NCBI GenBank assembly: GCA_050084515.1
Contig: CM114274.1
Span: forward strand, 24,862,001 to 24,926,000
DNA: 64,000 nucleotides
Origin: Blasia pusilla
Lineage: Eukaryota > Marchantiophyta > Marchantiopsida > Blasiales
Direction of reading: 5' to 3'
In this document: positions 26,958 through 37,150 of the stretch, one piece after another
Layout: each line of letters begins with the position of its first letter
Position numbering within the stretch: position 1 is the first letter of the stretch
Notes under the pieces: model-generated
Database searches by the model: none
What the model saw: the letters and a program-made list of their open reading frames with translations, nothing else
What the model was told of the DNA's origin: nothing
Program-made: the position numbers and the translations under genes

Positions 26958-27208
26958 TGTTGCTGCTGTTGTTGCTGTTGCTGTTGTTGTTGCTGCTGCT
27001 GCTGTTGCTGCTGCTGTTGTTGCTGTTGTTGTTGTTGCTGCTGCTGCTGCTCCCGGGCCTTCAATTGCTGAGTCTGTTCCAAAAAAATCCAGTCAATTGT
27101 CACATAGTTTAATGACTGAAGATACGAGGTTGAACTGCCCTAAAAAGACTACATGAAGCGCAGCGCGTCGACCTACATTTTATCCGCTTCCCAATTACTC
27201 TGCGCCAT
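21048..27208 (-). CDS. LEUNIG/LEUNIG_HOMOLOG-type transcriptional corepressor lacking its LisH exons
   Basis: Exons read from the minus strand: 27208-27177, 27073-26675, 26382-26312, 25947-25860, 25707-25596, 25449-25400, 25130-24810, 24675-24412, 24198-23944, 23768-23624, 23205-23096, 22922-22773, 22543-22388, 22167-22051, 21554-21348 and 21191-21048 (TGA). All but the first join in one frame of 862 aa; the boundary of the 71-nt exon is least certain. Exon 1 encodes [11 protein letters not shown], the family N-terminus. The next exon begins TQQLKAREQ, followed by about 50 glutamines, so the LisH/LUFS region that should lie between is missing. A second Q-rich segment, an [17 protein letters not shown] linker, [17 protein letters not shown] and seven WD40 repeats ending VKLWK follow. 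Family members act in the nucleus as Groucho/Tup1-type corepressors; LisH/LUFS binds SEUSS-type adaptors. Joining exon 1 to 27073 would shift the frame (phase 2 to phase 0), so this copy is either damaged, mis-assembled or uses another start. Confidence 0.88.
24537..24664 (-). repeat. Second Q-rich tract of the LEUNIG-like gene
   Basis: On the coding strand these are CAG/CAA codons encoding glutamine runs broken by PGNL and PATP. LEUNIG-family proteins commonly have Q-rich central regions. Confidence 0.85.
26903..27052 (-). repeat. Polyglutamine tract of about 50 codons
   Basis: A near-continuous run of CAG and CAA codons directly after the AREQ residues of the second recognised exon. The mix of CAG and CAA suggests it is more stable than a pure CAG repeat. 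Confidence 0.9.
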
Positions 27209-27730
27209 GCTCGACGCGCTTCGGGAAGAGCTCGTACTCGCGAGCAATTGTTTCACGGAGCTCTCCTCCTCGTGCTCCTCCCACCTACATCATAGATCTC
27301 ACGCCTGCCTCTTGCTCCCCGCTCGCACATCCACACCCGCGTTCCTCCCTTCCTTCTTTCCTTCCTTCCTTCCTTCCAACGACGATCGATTCAGAGCTCT
27401 ACCGCCCCATCTTCCATCCCTATTTCTCGCTCCGCACCTCTCCGCTCTGTGCTCTGTCTGCTCTCTTTTCTCCCTTTCTGTCTCCTCCTCCTCTCCTCTC
27501 CCCCCTTCACTTCGCTACCCTCCTCCTCTCCTCTCCTCTCTCCCCCCCCGCCCCCCCTTCTGCTGTCGCCTTCTCCGTCTCTTCTCTTGCCCTGTTGACA
27601 TCGCGCGAGCCGGGCTTGGCCTGCCGGAAGTCTCCGTTCACAGCCGGGAGTTGCGTACAACCGTGCGTGTACAGGCTCCGGTCCGTGTGCTCCTGTACGG
27701 CGCTGGTCAACCTGTTACTAGAGAGGGTAT
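27209..27730 (-). promoter_or_regulatory. Putative 5' leader and proximal promoter of the LEUNIG-like gene
   Basis: Immediately upstream of the minus-strand ATG (27208) the DNA is GC-rich and strongly GA-rich on the coding strand (CT-rich on +), including TTCC/CTCC tracts at 27350-27550. The YSL leader shows a similar low-complexity style. Composition falls back to AT-rich by about 27750. No convincing TATA box was assigned. The plus-strand 240-aa frame here is low complexity and is not taken as a gene. Confidence 0.4.
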
Positions 27731-30700
27731 GGAAAGGGCCTATTTAGTGTTGGAAATAATTCGGCTTTTTTCGCAATACTCGGATTTTTCTTGCTCATTT
27801 CTTTGGGTCATATGGTTCTCTCCTTTGGCCTCTCTTCGCATTTTCATGTGTTTTCTCTCCGCGAGTTTGCCCTAGCTTCGTTAAGTGCAGCGCGTGCAAT
27901 ATTGTGTTGCATTTTCATAATTTATGCTCTTAGGAGAGAGTGTCCTCTTAGGAGAGAGATGCCATTCCCTCTTTGTGACATTTGTCTTTACTGGCGTTTA
28001 TTTGATTGACCGTTGTTGTTCTCCCCACTAACCTTTTCTGAAACCAAAGACTTTGTCTTCTCGAGTTAATTTTCATTCACCTGTGCAGAGTACGAGCAGC
28101 GGTTAGTCGGTTTCAACAACTTTCTATGGTCCCCTTGGAACTTCTTTTCTTACATAGTTTCTCAAATGGCTTTGTTTTTTTAAGCGGAACTCACGAGGGT
28201 GGCAAGAGGGTGATCATGTATCGTGCAATTTTTAGGTTTATATATGTGGTTGAACACGACTGCTAAAGTCGAAAAACTAAGGGATAGTGAAGGAAGAGAT
28301 GTTGGCTTTCTTCTCCGCTGGAGTTTTCGAAATGGAGTAAATCTAAGATCATTCCAAAGATAATATGATAATAATAATAACCAAATGTGAAATAGTGTGA
28401 ACGACATCTAAAATATATTTATGTGATACCCATGCTTATTTTAGTGATAAAAGAGTCTGAGAAAGCGAATGATCTTCATCTACCATAATTGGCGGTTGAT
28501 GACAAACATCAATTTGGCTTCTCTCTCCGACTCAAGTTCCATGCACCAAAGTTGACATGTTTGAGGCATGGCCTCTAACTTTCTATCTTCTCGTTGGGTT
28601 GTCTTCTCATTTATTTCCTTCAAAGCTTGAAATTTTCATTCACAATTGCAAAATATTCTCACTTTCTTTCCTCTTTTCTACCTCATTATACACACAAGAT
28701 ACCATTTTTTTTTCTCATTATATCGTTTATCATTCATAAGAACTTGTAGCATATGGGCTGGAAACAGATGATCAGCTTATCACGAAATAAAGTAGTGGTG
28801 GATCACTCATTGCACCTGTGACTTTCTCACTCTTATCGGAAAACATATGACCAACTAATGCTTGAGTATGAAGCTCAATAAAACTAATACATTGTAAGTC
28901 TAGAGAGCCATCTAATTTTTGCCCTACAATCCCAATGCACTCATAGCCAACATGCAAACTTGCGAGTACATAGATCAAACAATGTATTTTCTCACTTGCA
29001 AAGAGCGAGTCAATAGTGAAAATTGCAATCATGTTTTCTTAAATTTGCAAAAAATCACCAACAACTTGTAAGTTTGCATATGCAAAGATTACATACTTAT
29101 AAAATTTCAAGTACAAAAAACGGTCCAATACTTGCAAAATACCCACATTCTTGTTTTCTAAAGCAAATTGCAATTGATTGAAATCAGTCATTCCATTCAT
29201 CCAAGAAAACATATTCTTTAGGTTCTATACTCTAACTTAGAAGGTGTTGTATAGACCTCCTTGTTGATGTTGAAGCTCACATCAGCGGAAATATAGTTCT
29301 CTATCTCAATTTCCATGTGTCCAACTCCAAGTGTCAACTGTTCCTCCTTTAGGTATTATGCCCAACCCCTTGGACATCAATTAGAGTATCCATCATTTGT
29401 GCAATTTTTTCCCATTTTCGAGCACACTTGTATCCCTTTCAAAGTCCCAATCCTATGTTCACATAAAATATACAATATTTTCATATGGGATTAAATCAAT
29501 GATAGCTCTCGAAAGTAAAATAATATGTAATATAAAAATGTAGAAAGTGAATTTGTGTTAATTAATAACATACCAAGTGGGAAAGTATGTCCCGATAAGC
29601 AAAATATTCATTACAAGTTCTCCCATTGAAACGAATATTGTCCATGAGGAAGGCCTCATGTATAAGGCCTTGACAAGTGTATTGTCACAACCCAACCCCA
29701 AATAAGTGTTAGACATATTCCAAATAGAACAAAAACATCTAAAAATAACATAAGGTGAGATGTATTCACAACGGCCTTTCATAATGCATGTGCTATATCT
29801 TTTCCAATAAGTATGTTCCCTTTTGCATCGTCATCTTCACAACTCCAATGCTTATCTTCAATTCATTATTTCTTTTACATGGGATTGCCAATGGTCACCA
29901 ACTCCTATCTCAAAATACAAATCAATTGGACCTATAACACTTTCTGGGATATTGGCATTACCAAAACCCTTAAGCCTTTTGCTCCACATCACTCTTAGGT
30001 GTAGTTGGAACCGACTCCCATGAAAAACTCGCAATTTCATGCCAATGATAAAATACGAAATAATGGATCCTTTCTTGCATTTAATCCATTCAAGAACTCA
30101 TCTTGGATAGTCAACCAAACCCTCTTTTGTTAGGCATGTATATCGTCCCGCCATACATCACACACATGTATCCCTAAAAACATGAGAAAGCTAGTTTTTT
30201 CATCTCAACTAAAGCTCTAGGATATGTCACGCTTAACACCATGGGAAAGTTATGCCCATGCCCAGCCAAGCCATGTACGCATGGTTCAAATGGAACCACA
30301 TTCTCCTCCAATTGCTACCTCACCACTACCCTAGGATCATACCTTCATGGTAGGACGTTCGATGCATCACAAGGTGGAGATCTCCCTCGACTCACTAAAT
30401 ATACCATCAACTCGTCAAAATGACAAGTTAGTCATTGCTCGTACTCCATCATGCCCTCCACATGGAGTGTATCCTCACGCGGAGTCATTTGAGCAAGTGC
30501 ATTATCAAAAAGATTCAAAATGGATCTCTCAACTAACTTCACTCTATTTTCTTTCTTATTCCTTGAGTATGCACAAGGATGTATAATTCACATGGGAAGT
30601 TTATAATAATTTAGTTAGGAAATAATCCATTCAAAAATTCATGCACAAAGATATACAACTCGCGAACTTCCTTTGCCAAAACTCAAAAAATACTTGCAAA

Positions 30701-31789
30701 CTATTCGCGCAAATTAAAATTTGTTGCAAGTCCCATGGTCATATTTTCTTGTACTTGCAAATTTCGAAGAATGTATGATTGTGGGGACTTCATGACCATT
30801 TAGTACATTTGCAAACTTATGATAGCATGAGGCAATCTTTGGCCAAAGAAAATAACTTTTTTTTGCGTGAGATTGTGAAGATTGCATATTATTTTTAAAT
30901 TTTATTTTGGCTCCACTCTTGATAGTCTAATATTGATTACATCATATGTGAAATTTGTTTTCAAGAAAATAAGATATTATCCTCTCGATAATGCATCCAT
31001 ATGGTTTGTGTATGTGGGAACATAGCAAAAGCCCTCCTGAGAGGAAACGAGTGTTTGAAATATCTTATCGCATGCATGAATTGACAATAATTTGTGCCAC
31101 CTTTAAGAGCTTGTCGATCAATATTACTTGCATGGTTATTTATCCAATATCATTAGTTAAAATAGTTTCACATCGATAGTCTTGAAAATAAGTCTCATGG
31201 GAATCTAATAGATAAAACTAGTACGTAGATCATCGATTCCTAAATAATTTACTTCAATATATATTGTTATAATGCAAGTCTTGTCAAATAATTGGAGAAT
31301 GTTATATTGTTAGGCAACAATACTAGCCTTTGCTTTATCATTCCATGTACAATTATAATATGTTGTGAAAGAGCAAAGGTTGGGCTTATTTATATGGTTA
31401 GACAATTCTCTATGTGCTATATTTAAATATCTCTTATTTTAACATCAAAACATGAAGTAATCCAAAGGAGATAAATGGAAAGAATTAGTATATTTATTAT
31501 TGGTGCAATGGGAATAAAACAAAAAAACAAACCAATGTTCTTGCATGAATATAGTTCTTGTCACACCAACAAAAAAATACGACAATTCTAATAACTTTGT
31601 TAACTATCTTGGCATTGCAACTTACAATTTATATTAGTATTTGAGAATGCCCCTTTTATTTTCAAACTCCTATCCTATTGACACTTGGCCTTCTTAACCA
31701 ATTAATATGATCGTTCAATCTCTTAACCAATGAGATCATTCTAAATTGACTTAAAAGATGATTTAAGATTTTTTGGGGTAAGTTAAATG
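27731..31789. other. AT-rich intergenic DNA
   Basis: No recognisable gene. Frames at 28772-29032 (-), 29558-29782 (-) and 29813-30023 (+) carry no known domain. Repeated short CTTGCAAA-type words occur between 28.9 and 30.8 kb without a clear unit length. Confidence 0.5.
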
Positions 31790-31868
31790 AATAGCTATAA
31801 TTTTATATTAATTATTACTAATTTGAATTTCCCATCATTAACTCGTGTATTACACGGTCATCCACTAG
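31790..31868 (+). mobile_element. Helitron-like 3' terminus (hairpin plus CTAG)
   Basis: A short stem CGTGT/ACACG (31844-31848 and 31852-31856, loop ATT) is followed 8 bases later by CTAG at 31865-31868 and then a T. That arrangement (hairpin, about ten bases, CTRR, host T) is the standard Helitron 3' end. The matching 5' end is not certain. Confidence 0.5.
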
Positions 31869-32877
31869 TGTATAATATATTATAAAATAAATGATAATTC
31901 TCCTTTTATCTTAGCATTTTTAATAGAAAAATATGGTCATTCACAAAAAATACATCGTATTTGTTCTTACATTGGTGTGAATATCCATACTCTATATAGT
32001 TTTTTTACTTTATTATCAATATAGATGTTATTAATGTGGATGTTATACTAATATCATTATTTTAATTTAAAAAGATAGATGTGAATTGTATAAAGTAAAT
32101 AATTTAAATACTTGTCATATTTGTATATCTATATTTATTTATCACAAGTGATAAATGAACAATGTCCTAAAAGTTAAATAATGAAGATATTCTTTCCAAT
32201 TATATTTAATACCAATATCACAACATTCTCTTATTAGCAATGGTAGGTACAAAAAGTTATATCATAACAATTCCCATATATAGGTTGTTGTACACATGCA
32301 AACATTTATATCATACTTTCTGGCATCCTTCAAATGCCCACTGTAGACATGATAGAATTTGGATTACAATATTCTAAATTTTAACTAAAAGCTATCGCAT
32401 AAAACGTAGGATAGGTAAAAGTGAGTGTTTAATATATTGTAATTGAGACTAGTTGAATCATCAAAAAGTAGAGACCCATACATGATGGATCATGCTAATA
32501 CTCCAAAAGTATTCTTCAATGCAAGTTTTCATTATACAAGGAATTCATTGCAAATATAATGTATAGAGAAGATGAATCAATCCTCGAGTATCTAACTTCC
32601 ATACATATGTTGATATTAAAATTATAGCAAAACAAATTCGGGACAATCTCAAAAGAAAGAAAAACGTTACGAGTACATTTTTATATAATTTTTTTAATAT
32701 TGGATGGAACAAATTGTTATATTCAATAAGATGAATAACATTGTAAGATGTTGTAATACCACCAATCGAACCAGCATAGTATAAATCTATAAATTGGAAA
32801 TCAATGAGTGAAAATGATTGCATTTTTTTATATTTAGCTACGATGTTTAGTGATAAGATAGATAATCTAAGATATAA
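31869..32877. other. AT-rich spacer between two Helitron-like ends
   Basis: Very AT-rich and without a recognised gene. It includes a perfect 8-bp-stem palindrome at 32138-32155 (TTTATCACAAGTGATAAA). The frame at 32545-32823 (-) is unassigned. Confidence 0.45.
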
Positions 32878-33030
32878 TCTATAAAATTAAATGAGGATGG
32901 GATTTGAGGACCCCTTCCTCCGATCTTGGCACGTGTCTATTTTTTTCCTCCTCTGGTGATGATATGTGTAGCGTTTAACTTATATCTTTCACTCGCGCAT
33001 AGTGCGGGCAATATACTCATATCTCATAAA
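32878..33030 (+). mobile_element. Second Helitron-like 5' terminus
   Basis: Starts TCTATAAAATTAAATGAG after host A and parallels the element at 3348 for roughly 150 bp, including the CCTCCTCTGGTGATGATATG block and a CACTCGCGCATAGTGCGGGC stretch. The latter has a potential GCGCATAGTGC hairpin. It lies in the same orientation as the copy at 3348. Confidence 0.5.
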
Positions 33031-36000
33031 AGGAGATTCCATATGAAAATAAGACAATTTTTACTATGCAAATACGATAGCTTATTAAAAATAACTCAAT
33101 GCTTAACACATTGCAGTGGAGTAATAAAAAAATATATTTATATCACCAGTTGCATATTTAAATGATTTTTGTGAGTAGAAAATTTATCACAGTTGTAAAG
33201 TGCATAAGTTTTAGTAGGTATAATGTTTTATACCTACTAAATAAAGCATATTAACAACTTTTTTTTAAGGAAACTGAATAATATACAATTATAAAATAAC
33301 ATTATCGACCATGATCTCATGTAAATGTTTGGAATCAAAAACTCCCTAACTTGACGTTTTATAGTTATATCTTGCGAAAAGTCTTCTTTGTCCAAATGAA
33401 ATCCATTTACCATGATGTAATATTTTGATCATTCACATGAAATTATAGATTTTTAATTGGTACATGACGACCATTCTCTTATTATGAATATATGATTGTG
33501 TCCAATCACTCAAATATCCACAAACAATAGTACCATATTGGTTGAGTGTATTACACTCTAATATGATACTCTTGTTTATGAATATTTCGGTAAGTTAATA
33601 ATATACATTTTTCGTACTCATTATAATTATTAGTGGATAAGGTTTGGTTATTATTATGTAGAGTTTAACGTGGATGTTGATATTCAAATGAATATATTTA
33701 TCACTTTCTTGCAAGTATGAATTGCTTGATTATCACTTTATATTCCACAATATTTACGTGATCTATATATTAACTCATTTAAAGATTTTGTAGCTATGTA
33801 TTAAATACCAATTACTATCGTAGTTGGAAGCTTGCCATACAGTTGGACATACATTCAAACAAAATTAGCAAGTATGTAACTAGGTATAGTTATAATAAAT
33901 GTTATAATTGTTAGTATATGGACGTTTTGAAACGTATGTTTAATGTAGATTTGATTGGACGATTGACAAATGTAATTTAAGATGGTATGATATGAGAACA
34001 ACTTTTATAAATTTCTCATTGATTATATGACCACATATCCATATTCCTCTTAAGCCTCGATCATGATAGTTGATATACATATATGTTTGTATGTAGTCCG
34101 TTAAGTATTGTATGAAATCACAAAATAATGTGATACCTTATATTTGCAAATTTACAATATAACAAAGAAATATCATAATTTTCTTTTTCTATCAAACCTT
34201 TCCTCCTTCCTCTTATTAACCATATTTAGTCATATTTCAATCAAAGAGACAATATATTCAGTTATACATTCAACCTTGGACAATGTTAATAAAATATAAG
34301 AAGGAAATACAATAAAAAATATTTTCACATGTCTAATACTATCTTCAACTTGCTTATTTTTGTAAGTGTAATTATGGTTATTTTCTCATTGGATTTCCAA
34401 AATCATAAGTATTTTGGTACAAATATATATGATGCGGTATAGATATATGCACTAATTAGAGGATGCAATTTGGAGTTCTTCATCCAATTTTTACGAGTGT
34501 TTGTTCCAATAAATTTATTTTTTATTCCTAGTTTTATTTAAAATACTGTATTAAATCTTCAAATTGTATTAAAATCTAGACCACCCTTGTCAAATTATTT
34601 TATTAAAAAATATCAAATTCAAAATAATATGTATCATGTATCATACTCATCTTACTAGTCCTCGTAGTTTTTTTTATTGTCTCAAGAGGATATTTCCATT
34701 CCATGATTAATAAGGTGGAGACCATATTCTTTCTATGGAAGATTCAAAATCGATATATCCCACTCCATAAAAAGGTCTATCATTATATTCCTATCATAGT
34801 GGAAATATCTTAACTTGATTCAAACAAGAAGCAGTTCCCAATGTGTTTTAATGATGCTTTAAATGAGTTAGGTAAGTAATAAAGCAATAACATTGATGTA
34901 TAGAATATCAATTATTCAAGGCAAATAGGATAGGGATGCATTCACAATGAGGGAAGAATAAACTCAATGTAACTGTGAGTATAAATGTAGTATATAGGAT
35001 GGATTTGCGTAATTTCTTAAAGTGGTGATGTGAGCATATAGGACATCCAAAAACTGAATCTATATGATCCAAGAAAGTGATAGGGACATCATGTGTATTC
35101 AAAGGGAATGTAGAAGCAATATATATGCAAGAATGCCCAAGTGAGACCTGAAGTAATGGATAGTGGAAGAGTAAAATTTGTTTGGTCTAAAACAAGCAAA
35201 ATGCTTATGAGAGCAACAAATTGAATACATTTGAATAAATCATTTAATGGGAGTGCTTATGTTCAAGGTAGCAAGTGAGTTTGAAATATTATTAAATAAT
35301 AACATAGTAGAATGAGAATGTGTGAATGAAGTGGAATGTTGTGAGAGTTGAATTAATACATTTGAATGGATCGCTTGAACTTAGTTGTGTGGAAATGATC
35401 ATGTTTGAAGGCAATGCGTGTGAGAAGACTATGAGTTTGATTACGATTATAGAGGTTAATTAAGTCGTAGTAGGAAAAAAAGATTATGAATGGAAAAAGG
35501 ATTACAAAACTTCCATAGATGAATAACACATTAGGAATCCAACTAGGAGTTGGTAAAATGAATAACAAGAGCATCTAAAAAAGTCATAGAATCAAAATCA
35601 GAATACATGGAATGTGGCTACAAAAACATTGCAAGTGATCTTGACAATCCTAACATTGAAGAAGAGATTCAATAACATATGTTTGGAAAGCAAGGTGAGA
35701 GTCATTCTAAACGCACGTGTAGACACTAGCCAAGACCTTCTTGAACTCAAACCTAGCTTCTAGCAACTGCTGGTTGAGATCATTGAACCTAAGTAAGTGT
35801 GCCCTATTGGCTTCTTGCTCAAGTTGAAGTACATCAGTCAAAATAATGACTTAAATCGATAGTTGGATAGTTCCTTCCTCAACCTCATCCAAAGCTGACT
35901 GCATGGACTTGTACATGTGATATGGTAGTACACCATAGTGAAAATCCCAATTTGCAGAATCATCGGTTTACACTCCAATGTGGAAATCTACATTGTGAGT

Positions 36001-37150
36001 ACCACTCTAGATCTGTAGCAAGTAGATACACATCACCATTAAGCTAAAGCAAGAATGAAGAACAAGAATTTGAAATTTGGAAACATGACAATGGTAGAAA
36101 GTGGACTTGCAAGTATAATGGAATGAGAAAGAACTGTAAACTAACTTAAAGTGAATGCCAACCCGCAAGTAGAGTTGTATATATAGAGATAATATTGCAA
36201 TAATGATAATTGTGGAACAAAAGTAGCAAGAAGTGGCAGCAAAAAATATGTGACATGTACATGCAAATGGACATATATAATGAATAAAACCAGTGGAAAG
36301 TGTTGTAGTGTGTATTTAGATTAACAAATATGTAGGATGGTCTTTATGAAATATATAATTGATTATGAAAGCTTTGTATAAATATAGAAAGAAAATAATT
36401 CCAAAACTTGATGAATTGATTATAATAAGAGACAAGTAATATACAAATAGGTTGAATGGATGGTGTGGTGAAAAATTAACCATCGAACAGAAGCAAAAGG
36501 TAGAGTTAGTTACAAGAAGTATGGACAAACTACAAGAAAGTAATGTTTGAATGTGTAATAAGCAGAGATATAAGGATAGATGGTAGATACCATTGAACAT
36601 CATGAACTAAGTGTACTTCCTCTTGTTGGGAGATTGAAGCGCAACAAACAATATGTAATGGAAAAATTCATCATTGACTCATGCACTTAATTATGGTAGG
36701 TTAAGTGTATCAGAGGCTAGATTCACTTTGATAATTGAAACATCTCCAAATAGCCTCATGAGAGCAAGGAGGTTGACCAATGTAACATCGTTTCAGTGGG
36801 TGCAAATTATCGTAGTATCTAACGTAATGAAGTTAATAGTGAAATGAAGCAAGGACCTAGGCATTGGTCAATCATAGTTTGAGTAGGTATTTCACATGGG
36901 ATAGATGTTAGGAAATGGTGTTAATAGGATTCTTCTAAATGTCTAATATCATAGGTAACAACATTCTCTAGGAATGTGGATTGACTAACGTGGCAACCAT
37001 GGTAGAAATTTAAAATCGCATGGTTACAAATCGGTGGAAGATGACAAAGGTCTCCGACTAGAATAAGAAGTTTCATACCAAACAGAGTCTAAGAACCACA
37101 TTATACAACTTGATATATGCACATGAGCACACTCTCCAGAATTTTGGTGG
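33031..37150. other. AT-rich, transposon-derived intergenic DNA
   Basis: No intact gene. The stretch to about 35.6 kb is highly AT-rich with no recognisable coding. The right part flanks the minus-strand Helitron relic and may belong to its downstream half. One degraded coding-like segment is listed separately. Confidence 0.45.
35700..35920 (-). pseudogene. Degraded coding remnant with coiled-coil-like sequence
   Basis: Minus-strand translation gives an acidic, heptad-like stretch containing SMQSALDEVEEG and, after one stop, DVLQLEQEANRAHLLRFN followed by DLNQQLLEARFEFKKVL. No family is recognised. The charged, leucine-spaced pattern is unlike the surrounding AT-rich DNA and suggests a former protein-coding stretch, perhaps cargo or an accessory gene of the neighbouring mobile element. 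Confidence 0.35.

Noticed and set aside
27153-27875. 240-codon plus-strand frame
   Set aside because: Low-complexity Ser/Leu/Pro translation of CT-rich DNA, antisense to the leader and first exon of the LEUNIG-like gene.
3348-31868. A single 28.5-kb Helitron carrying YSL and the LEUNIG-like gene
   Set aside because: The termini are only motif-level matches and another 5' end lies at 32878; independent small elements are more likely. Kept only as a checkable possibility.
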